A model generated the notes under the pieces. It ran no database searches. It was not told the DNA's origin and worked only from the letters and a program-made list of their open reading frames with translations. A program made the position numbers and the translations under genes. This document shows positions 18,544 to 27,365 of a stretch of DNA of 64,000 bases, piece after piece. Within the stretch, counting starts at the first letter, position 1. Each line of letters starts with the position of its first letter. The stretch lies in assembly GCA_029246285.1 (NCBI GenBank), contig JAQWNW010000027.1, forward strand, positions 1 through 64,000, written 5' to 3'. The stretch is from Paracoccaceae bacterium (GTDB lineage Bacteria; Pseudomonadota; Alphaproteobacteria; Rhodobacterales; Rhodobacteraceae).

Positions 18544-19332
18544 ATGGTGAAAATAAAATTATATCAAGTTGATGCATTTTCAAATCAATTGTTCTCCGGT
18601 AATCCTGCAGCAGTTTGCCCTCTTGAAAAATGGCTACCAGATGAAATAATGCAAGCCATCGCAATGGAAAATAACCTTGCAGAAACAGCTTTTGTAAATT
18701 TAGATAGTGATCCTTATGAACTACGTTGGTTTACACCTATGACAGAAGTAGATTTGTGCGGACATGCAACTCTTGCTACAGCGAAGGTTCTATTTGATCG
18801 ATATCTTAAAAAAGAAATAACTGAAATTAGTTTCAATTCAAAAAGTGGCATTCTCAAGGCCAACAAACAAGATGAAAAAATATTCTTAGATTTCCCACGA
18901 GACCAACCCAGTCCTATACAGAATTTTGATTTTGTAACTGATGCGATCAATATTAGACCAGCAGCAGTCTATAAAGGTAAAGACGATTACCTTGCTATAT
19001 TGAAAAGCGAAACCGCAGTAAAAAAGCTTCTTCCAGATTTCTTAAAACTTGAAGTACTAGATTGCAGAGGGTTGATCGTAAGCGCGCCTGGCGACAAATA
19101 CGATTTTGTTTCAAGATTTTTTGCACCCCAAACAGGGATAAGTGAAGATCCTGTAACTGGCTCTGCACATACTCTATTAGCACCCTACTGGTCGGAACGA
19201 TTAAACAAGAAAAAACTTAATGCGTTTCAATGTTCTTCAAGAGGTGGTTCGTTAACTTGTCAACTGTTGAATGAAAGGGTTTTGATTGGAGGGGGCGCCA
19301 AAATGTATTTAGAAGGAACAATAAATATATGA
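18544..19332 (+). CDS. PhzF-family isomerase-like protein
   Basis: A 262-residue member of the PhzF/diaminopimelate-epimerase fold. Landmarks are YQVDAFSNQLFSGNPAAVCP at the start, the conserved catalytic-type Glu in MAIENNLAETAF-like sequence (AMENNLAETAFV), WFTPMTEVDLCGHATLATA and the second-domain EDPVTGSAHTLLAPYW. Most PhzF homologues outside phenazine producers have unknown substrates. No other phenazine genes are here, so phenazine production is not implied. Confidence 0.88.
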   Translation: MVKIKLYQVDAFSNQLFSGNPAAVCPLEKWLPDEIMQAIAMENNLAETAFVNLDSDPYELRWFTPMTEVDLCGHATLATAKVLFDRYLKKEITEISFNSKSGILKANKQDEKIFLDFPRDQPSPIQNFDFVTDAINIRPAAVYKGKDDYLAILKSETAVKKLLPDFLKLEVLDCRGLIVSAPGDKYDFVSRFFAPQTGISEDPVTGSAHTLLAPYWSERLNKKKLNAFQCSSRGGSLTCQLLNERVLIGGGAKMYLEGTINI

Positions 19333-19344
19333 AGAATCTAATAA

Positions 19345-19830
19345 ATGGTTGATCCACAAACTGTTTCAATCTTTGTTGATGTCCAAAATATCTATTATAC
19401 AACTCGTCAACAATATAAAAGAAATTTTGATTATAATAAATTTTGGCGAGTAATTACTGAAAATAGAACAGTTAAAAATGCAATTGCTTACGCAACAGAT
19501 AGAGATGACAAAAAACAAAAAGAATTTCAAAATATACTAAGAGGGATAGGATTTGATGTAAAATTAAAGCCATATATCCAACGCTCGGACGGAACAGCAA
19601 AAGCTGATTGGGATGTAGGTATAACCATAGATGTGATGGAATATGCTAAAAATTCAGATGTTATTGTCTTGGCGTCAGGAGACGGCGACTTTGATATGTT
19701 ACTGAGCCACGTTAAGCAAAAACATGACACCAAATTTGAACTCTATAGTGTTAAAAGCCTCACCTCAATCTCGTTGATAAGAGAGGCAAGCAGATATTTT
19801 CCTATAACTGATGACCTATTGTTGAAGTAA
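19345..19830 (+). CDS. NYN-domain (LabA/DUF88) putative ribonuclease
   Basis: A 161-residue protein of the NYN branch of the PIN-like nuclease fold. The acidic metal-binding positions are visible in SIFVDVQNIYY, KADWDVGITIDVME and LASGDGDFDMLL, in the expected order. Such proteins are thought to cleave or process RNA. It lies 12 bases after the PhzF stop. Its substrate is unknown. Confidence 0.83.
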   Translation: MVDPQTVSIFVDVQNIYYTTRQQYKRNFDYNKFWRVITENRTVKNAIAYATDRDDKKQKEFQNILRGIGFDVKLKPYIQRSDGTAKADWDVGITIDVMEYAKNSDVIVLASGDGDFDMLLSHVKQKHDTKFELYSVKSLTSISLIREASRYFPITDDLLLK

Positions 19831-19867
19831 TTAAATAATTTATCTATCCACTGAATACTAATTTAAG

Positions 19868-21025
19868 TTATTTAGATGTCTCTAAAATTGAGCAATAATT
19901 TGCAACACCAGATCCACCCATATTAAAGATACAACCAATGTTTGCATTTTCTTTTTGCATTAACCCAGCAGAACCCGTTAGTTGAGCGGAAACTAAAGCA
20001 TGCATCGAAACTCCCGTGGCACCAACAGGATGCCCTTTTGCTTTAAGACCACCAGATAGATTAACAGGAAGGCTTCCATCGCTACACACGGTTCCATCCA
20101 ATATTGCCCGTTCACCCTGCCCTAATTTTGTAATGCCCATAGCCTCATACACTAGTAGTTCAGCAATGGTGAAGCAGTCATGCACTTCAGCAAAATCTAT
20201 ATCATCAACTTTTATACCAGCCCAATCATAAGCATCATGAAAAGCCTTCCTTGGACCTTCAAATTTTAAAATTTCCCTTTTAGACATTGGTAAAAAATCA
20301 TTCACTTGAACTGCAGATCGAAATTTCACGCCCCTTTCGAAGTTACCCTCCAACTCTTCAGAAACCATTACAATCGCAGCAGCGCCATCTGAAACTAAAG
20401 AACAATCTGTAAGCCTTAACGGGGGTGCCACCATTGGATTTTTTTCACTGACAGAATTACAAAAATCAAACCCTACATCTTTTTGCATCTGAGCCAAAGG
20501 ATTTTTGACTGAATTACTGTGATTTTTGGCAGCGATTTTAGCCAAAATATCTGATTTATTTCCATACTTTTGAAAATATGAGTCTGCAAACCTTGCAAAA
20601 ACCTGTGGAAAGGAAACTTCACTTTCTTCGGCCTGGTAAGACGCGGTCATTAAAGACTCTGTAACCCCTTTTGTATCCTTTTCAGTCATTTTCTCTACGC
20701 CGATAATTAATGCTATTTTAGCATTTCCAGAATTGATTGCATTGCGAGCACCATGGATCGCTGCAGACCCTGACGCACAAGCGTTTTCTAATCGTGTAGA
20801 TGGAGTAAAACGAAGTTGAGGATCAATTTGCAAAGCTAAAGATGAAGGGAAACCATCACTTACTAAACCGCCGTTATAATGACCTATCCAAATTCCGTCA
20901 ATCTCAGCAGGATCAACATCAGCATGATCGATCGCTTCTTTAGCTGCTTTGACAATAAGTTGCTCAAGATTATCTTCTAATCGACCAAACTTTGTGTGTC
21001 CCCATCCCACAATTCTTGCACCCAT
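19868..21025 (-). CDS. Thiolase-family protein (SCP2-type acetyl-CoA acetyltransferase)
   Basis: A 385-residue thiolase-fold protein. The nucleophile Cys is in RLENACASGSAAIHGA, the second-half motifs are DFAEVHDCFTIAELLVYE and GGLKAKGHPVGATG, and the final Cys/Gly region is CIFNMGGSGVANY. The HDCF motif and overall layout fit the SCP2-like thiolase group involved in beta-oxidation of unusual acyl-CoAs. The partner DUF35 OB-fold protein often seen with this group is not adjacent. The start is taken at ATG 21025 (MGARIVGWG), with an alternative two codons upstream. It follows the aldehyde dehydrogenase and a small membrane gene in one probable operon. Confidence 0.87.
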   Translation of the reverse strand: MGARIVGWGHTKFGRLEDNLEQLIVKAAKEAIDHADVDPAEIDGIWIGHYNGGLVSDGFPSSLALQIDPQLRFTPSTRLENACASGSAAIHGARNAINSGNAKIALIIGVEKMTEKDTKGVTESLMTASYQAEESEVSFPQVFARFADSYFQKYGNKSDILAKIAAKNHSNSVKNPLAQMQKDVGFDFCNSVSEKNPMVAPPLRLTDCSLVSDGAAAIVMVSEELEGNFERGVKFRSAVQVNDFLPMSKREILKFEGPRKAFHDAYDWAGIKVDDIDFAEVHDCFTIAELLVYEAMGITKLGQGERAILDGTVCSDGSLPVNLSGGLKAKGHPVGATGVSMHALVSAQLTGSAGLMQKENANIGCIFNMGGSGVANYCSILETSK

Positions 21026-21054
21026 CACCAACTCCTTTACTTGTTTTGAAAATT

Positions 21055-21219
21055 CTACTCAGATTTTAAGAAAAACAATATTAAAAAAAGAATACAAGCA
21101 ATTAAGAAAAAAACACTTCCAAACATTCCCCAAAAACTTCCAATACTTGCAATACAAAATCCAATTGCTGAGACGGTAAATAAAAGCCACCCAATAAATT
21201 CTAAAATTTTATTTCCCAT
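21055..21219 (-). CDS. Small membrane protein overlapping the aldehyde dehydrogenase 3' end
   Basis: A 54-residue, highly hydrophobic protein (MGNKILEFIGWLLF at the start) with two membrane helices and a short charged tail. It starts at ATG 21219, 11 bases inside the end of the aldehyde dehydrogenase gene in a different frame; the open frame extends further upstream but only as an antiphase overlap. It is probably real because the frame is retained and the spacing to the thiolase gene is only 30 bases. I recognise no family. Confidence 0.5.
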   Translation of the reverse strand: MGNKILEFIGWLLFTVSAIGFCIASIGSFWGMFGSVFFLIACILFLILFFLKSE

Positions 21220-22726
21220 TTTGGTACATCTCCCCATCCGCGTAAGGGAACCACCAGAAGTCCTGAGAATTGCTATCTGGGTCAATCATAATCATTTTTG
21301 TTTCCCTAAAAGTATCAATGCCTTCAGGGCCCAATTGCCGACCAATGCCACTCATTTTGGACCCTCCAAATGGACCAGCATCATTATCTAATAAAGGAGC
21401 ATTAACCCATACCATACCACCGTCTAACTCTTCAGTGGCTCTGATGCTCTCTTTTAAATCTGTAGTGTAAATGTTTGCTCCCAAGGCATATTTAGAGTCA
21501 TTAGCCAGACTTACAGCTTCATCAAAGCTGGTAACTTTACAGATAGGCGCAACAGGTCCAAAACTTTCATTGTTAAAGATATCCATATCTGATGAGCAGT
21601 CTATCAAAACAGTAGCATCAACAAACCAACCACGATTGAACTCTGATGGACGCCCACCCCCCACTATGGCATTCGCACCTTGTTTTGAAGCATTAGACAA
21701 CAAATCCTCATACCGTTTACGTTCCTTTTCTGAAACTAGCGGCCCCATATCCACTTTTTCTAAACCATTACCAATTCTAATTTTTTTGGTTTCATTCACT
21801 AAACGCTCGACAAATTCATCATGAATTTGTTCATGAACAAAAAATCTTTCTGCAGATACACAAATCTGACCACAATTCATGTATGCTGAGAATGCAGCAG
21901 CACGTGCAGCAATATCTAAGGATGCAGACGGCATGACGAGGAAAGGGTCATTGCCTGAAGTTTCAATTAGTGCGGGCTTCATCAGATCACCACATGTACT
22001 AGAAACTGATCTACCAACCGGTATTGAACCAGTAAAAGCCACACCATGGGTATTGGAATGTTTTACGAGATATTCCCCAACCTTGCCACCACCCGAGACA
22101 ACTTGGAACAAGCCACTAGGAAGATGATCAAATGCTTTGGCAAATAAAAACGTAGTTAAAGTTGTGTATTCAGAAGGTTTTACAATACAAGCATTTCCAC
22201 CAGCTAGAGCAGCTCCTGCCTCCCATGCGAGCAATACAAGTGGAAAATTAAAAGGCATAATAAAAGCTACCGTTCCTACAGGTTGCTTTATCGTATAATG
22301 AAACTGTCCAGCAACTGCTGGACCCATTACGCGGCCCATCTCCGACCTGCCTATTTCCGCAGAATATCTTAGAGAATGAACACACCAATCCACCTCATCC
22401 AAAGACTCCTTATAAGGTTTCCCCATTTCTCGTGTAAGTGACTCGGCTAATAATGGCTTCATTTTTTCTATTTTACTTGCTACTTCGTGCATAGCGTGAG
22501 AGCGATCCACGGCCGATTTATCTTTCCACCATATTTTTTGCACTTCATTACATTTGTCGATCATCATATCGATTTCAGCATTAGTTGTCTCGAGTACACT
22601 GCCGACCACTAATTCAGTCGCTGGATCAATAACATCAAAACCACTTGTACTCTTACTCAAGTGAAAACTACCATCATGATAAAATTTATTACTTACACTC
22701 TTTAACTCAGATAACGTGCTTGACAT
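21209..22726 (-). CDS. NAD(P)-dependent aldehyde dehydrogenase
   Basis: A 505-residue ALDH. The nucleotide-binding part includes IMPFNFPLVLLAWEAGAALA and VKPSEYTTLT; the general-base Glu is in ALIETSGNDPFLV and the catalytic Cys in MNCGQICVSAERFFV. The usual ELGGK/ELGGSDPF form is changed to ETSGNDPF, but Glu and Cys are kept. The C-terminal tail (DFWWFPYADG) is longer than in many members. The substrate is not predictable. The gene leads a probable operon with the small membrane protein and thiolase. Confidence 0.9.
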   Translation of the reverse strand: MSSTLSELKSVSNKFYHDGSFHLSKSTSGFDVIDPATELVVGSVLETTNAEIDMMIDKCNEVQKIWWKDKSAVDRSHAMHEVASKIEKMKPLLAESLTREMGKPYKESLDEVDWCVHSLRYSAEIGRSEMGRVMGPAVAGQFHYTIKQPVGTVAFIMPFNFPLVLLAWEAGAALAGGNACIVKPSEYTTLTTFLFAKAFDHLPSGLFQVVSGGGKVGEYLVKHSNTHGVAFTGSIPVGRSVSSTCGDLMKPALIETSGNDPFLVMPSASLDIAARAAAFSAYMNCGQICVSAERFFVHEQIHDEFVERLVNETKKIRIGNGLEKVDMGPLVSEKERKRYEDLLSNASKQGANAIVGGGRPSEFNRGWFVDATVLIDCSSDMDIFNNESFGPVAPICKVTSFDEAVSLANDSKYALGANIYTTDLKESIRATEELDGGMVWVNAPLLDNDAGPFGGSKMSGIGRQLGPEGIDTFRETKMIMIDPDSNSQDFWWFPYADGEMYQNGK

Positions 22727-22838
22727 TTCACCTCCAAATATTCGAAATTAATAACCTTTTAAATTATATAATGTTCAAATAGACAATGATTGCAAGATAC
22801 TATTAATTAGAAACCAGGTTTATGATTTAAGGCAAAAA

Positions 22839-23291
22839 ATGAATTTAGAGAATAAAATACCCCCGCCCATTATTGCTCTTATTACAGGGATAGTTATTAG
22901 CGCTTCATCCGCAATCATTAAACCATTTAATATTTATGGAATTGAATTTGTTGCAATAATGATTATAGCTGGCTCTTTTTTAATAATTATACTTTCGATG
23001 AATAAATTTAAAAAAGAGAACACTACTATTAATCCCTTGGACCCCACTAAAACCATCAAGTTGGTTGCAACAGGCATCTTTGCTCTGTCAAGAAATCCAA
23101 TGTATTTAGGACTAGCTGGTATTCTAACTGGCGTAACATTATTTTTACAAGCTTGGCTTGGGTTTATCGCAATACCAATATTCATATTGTATATTAATAA
23201 ATATCAGATTGCTCCAGAAGAAAAAATATTAGCAGAAAAATTTAAAGATGATTACATCAGTTACTGTTCAACAGTGAAAAGATGGATTTAG
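22839..23291 (+). CDS. ICMT/PEMT-like membrane methyltransferase
   Basis: A 150-residue membrane protein with four helices. The C-terminal half has ALSRNPMYLGLAGILTG and the APEEKILAEKFKDDYISYC block, the S-adenosylmethionine-binding signature of isoprenylcysteine carboxyl methyltransferase and phospholipid N-methyltransferase-like proteins. The bacterial substrate is unknown. AAGG lies 6 bases upstream of the ATG. The transporter gene follows 23 bases later. Confidence 0.8.
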   Translation: MNLENKIPPPIIALITGIVISASSAIIKPFNIYGIEFVAIMIIAGSFLIIILSMNKFKKENTTINPLDPTKTIKLVATGIFALSRNPMYLGLAGILTGVTLFLQAWLGFIAIPIFILYINKYQIAPEEKILAEKFKDDYISYCSTVKRWI

Positions 23292-23314
23292 CTTAGAATA
23301 ATCGAGGAATAGCT

Positions 23315-24184
23315 TTGGAAAAATCACGTCCATTATTAGCTGCACTATATATGTGTGGTGTAATTTTTGCCTTTACCATTATGGCTATATCGGGGAGACA
23401 AATTAACTTTCAATTAGATACATTTGAAATCATGACATACAGATCATTTATTGGAGTAATGATTGTTATTGTAATTGGTTTATACACAAAGACACTTCAA
23501 AACCTCCGTTTCAAACGTATGAAATTGCATTTTTTTAGAAATTTGGGGCATTTTGTAGGGCAAAACCTTTGGTTTTATGCATTAATGCTAATTCCATTTG
23601 CTCAATTATTCGCATTTGAATTTTCAGTTCCAATTTGGGTAGCTATATTTGCTCCATTATTTTTATCAGAGAAATTAACCAAAGTGCGTATTAGTTCGGC
23701 AGTAATTGGATTTCTTGGCATTTTACTCGTTGCCCGCCCGGGATTCGAACCTTTAAGTATTGGAATTTTAGCGGCCGCTGGTTGTGCAATAATGTTTGCA
23801 TTTACATCGATTACAACAAAACTTTTAACACGAACAGAAAATATTATAGACATACTATTTTGGTTAACTTTAATGCAGTTGATTTTTGGTATCATATGCT
23901 CCACATACGATGGTGATATTGAACTCCCAACAACTAGAACAATTCCATGGTTAATTTTAATTGGTTGCTGCGGACTGCTTGCACATTTTTCTTTAACAAA
24001 AGCTCTATCTTACGCGCCAGCTACCGTTGTAACTCCGATGGATTTTGCTAGATTACCGATAATTGCAGTTATTGGGATGTTATTTTATAATGAGCCCTTA
24101 AGTATATTTGTATTAATAGGTGCTGTGGTAATTTTTGCAGCTAATTTTGTAAACATTAGAAATGAGACAAAAAATGTCTCCTAA
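23315..24184 (+). CDS. EamA-type drug/metabolite transporter
   Basis: A 289-residue inner-membrane protein with ten predicted helices arranged as two EamA repeats (about residues 8-140 and 150-283). The start is a TTG at 23315 with GAGGA about 6 bases upstream; no better ATG is nearby. Family members export metabolites or amino acids; the cargo here is unknown. Its end overlaps the convergent Fe-S protein gene by 4 bases. Confidence 0.83.
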   Translation: MEKSRPLLAALYMCGVIFAFTIMAISGRQINFQLDTFEIMTYRSFIGVMIVIVIGLYTKTLQNLRFKRMKLHFFRNLGHFVGQNLWFYALMLIPFAQLFAFEFSVPIWVAIFAPLFLSEKLTKVRISSAVIGFLGILLVARPGFEPLSIGILAAAGCAIMFAFTSITTKLLTRTENIIDILFWLTLMQLIFGIICSTYDGDIELPTTRTIPWLILIGCCGLLAHFSLTKALSYAPATVVTPMDFARLPIIAVIGMLFYNEPLSIFVLIGAVVIFAANFVNIRNETKNVS

Positions 24185-25326
24185 CTCCACCATTGACTTG
24201 GCTTTAATCTTTTTCGAGAATTACCAAGCTCTTCCCAAAAAATTGCAACTTTTCTAAATGAAGAAGTTGCCAACCATCGCCATAACTTATCAGTAAAACT
24301 ATTATACTTCCGATTAAATGGACAAACTCTCATGCAAATAGCGCAGTCAGTACGAATTTTTGCCCAGTAACCAAAGCACTTTTCACAATTTGCTGACCAT
24401 TTTTTGACACCTTTCATAGTAGATACGCTGTCAGTTTTCTCACCCGGCTCACCAAAAGGCAAAGCCTTTGGTGGGCAAGCTGATGCACATTTAGTGCAAC
24501 TATTACAATATTCCTTAATTCCCAAAGATTTTGGATAATCCATTTCTAACGGTAATGATGTGAAAATTTTAGAAAATCTTACTCTTGGTCCATATTCAGG
24601 GGTAATAACCATCTGGTTTCTTCCATATTCTCCTAGCCCTGCCTTTATGGCATAGGGAATAACCAAGGCAGTATCGTTCATTGAAGCTATTGCTTCGTAA
24701 CCCAACCCCCTAATATAGGCTGCCAATTGCATACAGATTGCTGCTTCATGACTATATTCTCGACCAGATGAAGCTCCTGCTAAGGCCGAAGGGTAAGTTT
24801 CTACCAAATCATAGTCCATAGCATGCGCCATAACGATCACCTTATTACAGTCTTTTGGAAGTTCATTTTGCACAGGTTCAAAATTTGTAGTGTCAACTCG
24901 ATGACTATAATGCCAGCGCTCGTCAACAGATGTTATACCAACCAAGTCGGCCCCAAATAACTTTGCAACCCGTTTTACCTCCTTAGATTGTTGTCGTTCA
25001 TCTTCAATTGGTATTTTGTTTTCTGCAACTGGAGTATCATTCTGAATATAAGCCTGAAAACCCTCTCTAATGCCAGAAGCAGCACTTCTATTTGATATCA
25101 AATCAGAAATTAACCATGATGCATTTCTTAAGGCAAAATCTTTTTGATTAAATCCTTCTGCACGTTTTGCGACAAAACCAGAACGGTAGCTATTAAAAAA
25201 TGCTTCTGTATCACTTGATTTAATTTCATCATCCCAAAACGCTCGGGTAAAAATATCATTCATCTGATTGAATCGCTCAAAATTCTCAGTTAACTCAAAA
25301 CCAACAATTTTGTCTATTTCTCTCAA
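24181..25326 (-). CDS. Reductive dehalogenase-like corrinoid/Fe-S protein
   Basis: A 381-residue protein with two C-terminal [4Fe-4S] motifs: Cys274, 277, 280 and 284 (CNSCTKCASACPP), and Cys314, 317, 328, 331 and 335 (CEKCFGYW ... CAICMRVCPFNR). Upstream, SHEAAICMQLAAYIRGLGYE and GLGEYGRNQMVITPEYGPRV match the cobalamin-binding core of reductive dehalogenases; Tyr191 aligns with the proposed catalytic tyrosine. It lacks a Tat signal and the fused reductase domain of the NpRdhA type. Epoxyqueuosine reductase QueG is a relative, but the second cluster motif fits RdhA better. The start is TTG 25326 behind AGGA. It follows the HNH gene by 40 bases. A dehalogenase activity is inferred, not proven. 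Confidence 0.72.
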   Translation of the reverse strand: MREIDKIVGFELTENFERFNQMNDIFTRAFWDDEIKSSDTEAFFNSYRSGFVAKRAEGFNQKDFALRNASWLISDLISNRSAASGIREGFQAYIQNDTPVAENKIPIEDERQQSKEVKRVAKLFGADLVGITSVDERWHYSHRVDTTNFEPVQNELPKDCNKVIVMAHAMDYDLVETYPSALAGASSGREYSHEAAICMQLAAYIRGLGYEAIASMNDTALVIPYAIKAGLGEYGRNQMVITPEYGPRVRFSKIFTSLPLEMDYPKSLGIKEYCNSCTKCASACPPKALPFGEPGEKTDSVSTMKGVKKWSANCEKCFGYWAKIRTDCAICMRVCPFNRKYNSFTDKLWRWLATSSFRKVAIFWEELGNSRKRLKPSQWWS

Positions 25327-25366
25327 TTCGAATTCCTATTATTAATGTTGTTAATACTGAAACAAT

Positions 25367-25948
25367 CTATGCTTCCAATTCAGCATCCCAATAAAGATAA
25401 TCTAACCAACTGTCATGAAGATAGTTTGGAGGAAACTTGCGGCCCTGATTTCGCAGATACTCTGGATCAGGCTTTATAGGCTTTTGCCGTAAACTTAATC
25501 CTGCATTCTTGATAGACTTTGACCCTTTTCTAAGATTACATTTTTGGCAAGAAGCTACGACATTCTCCCATGTGGTTCTTCCACCTTTAGACCGCGGAAC
25601 AATATGATCAAAGGTCATATCACCTTTTGAACCACAATATTGGCACTTAAATTCATCACGTAAAAACAAATTGAACCTGGTAAAAGCACTAGCACTTGTT
25701 GGACGAATATATTGCTTTAAAACGACAACTGAGGGGATTTTTATTTCAACAGAAGGTGATCTGACAACCTCATCATATTCTGCAATAATATTTACCCTAT
25801 TCGAGATACTCGCCCTTATTGCATCTTGCCAATTCCATAAAGAAAGAGGGTAATACGACAATGGTCTAAAATCAGCATTTAAAACCAATGCTGAATTTCT
25901 CTTAAACTGACAAAAACCAGCCTCATCAGCATTAAATACTTCTTGCAT
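25367..25948 (-). CDS. HNH endonuclease family protein
   Basis: A 193-residue protein. The HNH core is KCQYCGSKGDMTFDHIVPRS followed by GGRTTWENVVASCQKCNLRK, with both zinc CxxC pairs and the catalytic His of the beta-beta-alpha-metal fold. The N-terminal ALVLNADFRPLSYYPLSLW is conserved in a group of stand-alone chromosomal HNH proteins of Alphaproteobacteria. Its cellular role is unknown to me. Nothing phage-like surrounds it. Confidence 0.87.
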   Translation of the reverse strand: MQEVFNADEAGFCQFKRNSALVLNADFRPLSYYPLSLWNWQDAIRASISNRVNIIAEYDEVVRSPSVEIKIPSVVVLKQYIRPTSASAFTRFNLFLRDEFKCQYCGSKGDMTFDHIVPRSKGGRTTWENVVASCQKCNLRKGSKSIKNAGLSLRQKPIKPDPEYLRNQGRKFPPNYLHDSWLDYLYWDAELEA

Positions 25949-26073
25949 CTATACATAACCTTTAAATCAATCGATTGAAGCTAACAAAATACCATCAAAT
26001 CACTACAAATAATAAAATCAGTATATAACTCAAATTGAATGCTTCAAGTGATATATAGAACAAAGCAGAAGGA

Positions 26074-26739
26074 TTACCGTTTCGAAGTCAACATGTTTTC
26101 CATGAATTGTAGGGCCGTTCCAAGACCGTCAGGGGAAATACCGTGACCTACCCCCTCAGCAACATGTGTGTAAACTGTAAAGCCATTTGCAGTTAAGTTA
26201 TTAGCTGCATCTGCCAATGATCCAAAGGGAACAACATCATCTTTGTCACCATGGATCAAGAGAATAGGCAACCTACTTTTTACCTCATCGATAAGACTCT
26301 CAGGTTCTAACAGTCGCCCCGAAAAGCCAACCACACCCGCGAGAGGTTCATTTCTACGAGGAGCGATATGCAAACTAAGCATTGTTCCCTGACTAAATCC
26401 TAACAAGATAGTATTTTTTGGACCAACCCCTTCTGCAACCATCATATCATCAATAAATATATTTGTAGTTTTTAACACTTGCTCTATAACAACTTGCGCA
26501 TCTACTTCACTCGAGCCATCGATCCAAGGAATAGGAAACCATTCAAAGCCCATGGGGTTCATTTGACATTTATGTGGTGCATCAGGTGCAATAAATACCG
26601 TATCTGGCATATGCGCTCCTAAAGAATCTGCCAACCCTAAAAGATCTTTACCATCTGCTCCGTACCCATGAATTAAAATCACTAAAGAACTATTCTTTCC
26701 CGATATTGACGCTTTCCGTCCAAACTCTAAAACACTCAT
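26074..26739 (-). CDS. Carboxylesterase/phospholipase family alpha/beta hydrolase
   Basis: A 221-residue hydrolase of the phospholipase/carboxylesterase family (YpfH/Est-like). It has LVILIHGYGADGKDLLGLAD, the nucleophile elbow LLGFSQGTM, the acid in HGDKDDVVPF and the His in EGVGHGISPDGL. The ATG overlaps the alkA-like stop by 4 bases, so it is the last gene of the cbiD-cobK-alkA-esterase run. About 125 AT-rich bases follow before the HNH gene. Confidence 0.86.
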   Translation of the reverse strand: MSVLEFGRKASISGKNSSLVILIHGYGADGKDLLGLADSLGAHMPDTVFIAPDAPHKCQMNPMGFEWFPIPWIDGSSEVDAQVVIEQVLKTTNIFIDDMMVAEGVGPKNTILLGFSQGTMLSLHIAPRRNEPLAGVVGFSGRLLEPESLIDEVKSRLPILLIHGDKDDVVPFGSLADAANNLTANGFTVYTHVAEGVGHGISPDGLGTALQFMENMLTSKR

Positions 26740-27365
26740 CTTATTCCTTCTCTATTCTTATGGTAGCTGTAATATGCCCATAAACCTCGTGCCGCTACCG
26801 CCCTCCAAGGTCTCCAGTGACTTGCAATCTCTCTCATTCCTTTTTCATTTGGACGATCAGGCAAATCATACAAAATTCGACATCCTTCTTGTAATGCCAA
26901 ATCACCTGCAGCAAAAACATCAGCTCTGCCCAAAGAAAACATCAAATATATCTCAGCCGTCCATCGACCAATCCCTTTAATCTTTGTCAGTTTTTCAATA
27001 ACTTCAGCAGAACCCATCTGCTCAAAAGCTTTATAGTCAATTCTAGCCTCAGCAAGAGATCTAACATATGAAATTTTTTGTCGTGATAAACCCATTTGTT
27101 TTAACTCTTCATCAGTACAATTAATTATTTTATCTTCCGAGCCTACCATCTCAGGACCCATTCTTTTTAAAATTGCGTCGGCTGCAGCAACAGAAATTTG
27201 TTGAGAAATAATAGCAGATACCAGGTTTGCAAAACCAGGATTTCTCAACCGTAAAGGTATAGAATTCACTTTCTTAAACATAGTCTTTAGTCGCTTATCT
27301 GCACTGGATAAGAATGCAACACCTTCCGCCACACATTCATTTGAAGTAATTATTCGCTCATTCAT
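26736..27365 (-). CDS. DNA-3-methyladenine glycosylase II (AlkA-like)
   Basis: A base-excision repair glycosylase of the HhH-GPD superfamily, 209 residues. The helix-hairpin-helix is KLTKIKGIGRWTAEIYLMF and the catalytic aspartate lies in DVFAAGDLALQEG. ISQQISVAAADAILKRM is the typical N-terminal block. It overlaps cobK by 8 bases and the esterase by 4 bases. It presumably removes alkylated purines; the link to the cobalamin genes is probably only positional. Confidence 0.9.
   Translation of the reverse strand: MNERIITSNECVAEGVAFLSSADKRLKTMFKKVNSIPLRLRNPGFANLVSAIISQQISVAAADAILKRMGPEMVGSEDKIINCTDEELKQMGLSRQKISYVRSLAEARIDYKAFEQMGSAEVIEKLTKIKGIGRWTAEIYLMFSLGRADVFAAGDLALQEGCRILYDLPDRPNEKGMREIASHWRPWRAVAARGLWAYYSYHKNREGIR

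Noticed and set aside
18544-19332. Phenazine biosynthesis cluster
   Set aside because: Only a PhzF-like gene is present; the family is widespread without phenazines.
23740-23751. GGGATTCGAACC, which looks like the reverse complement of a tRNA T-loop
   Set aside because: It lies inside the transporter reading frame (coding RPGFEP), and no cloverleaf or anticodon arm can be drawn around it.
25367-25948. HNH nuclease as a mobile intron, phage or defence component
   Set aside because: It has the layout of a conserved chromosomal HNH family, and no mobile or defence genes are near it.
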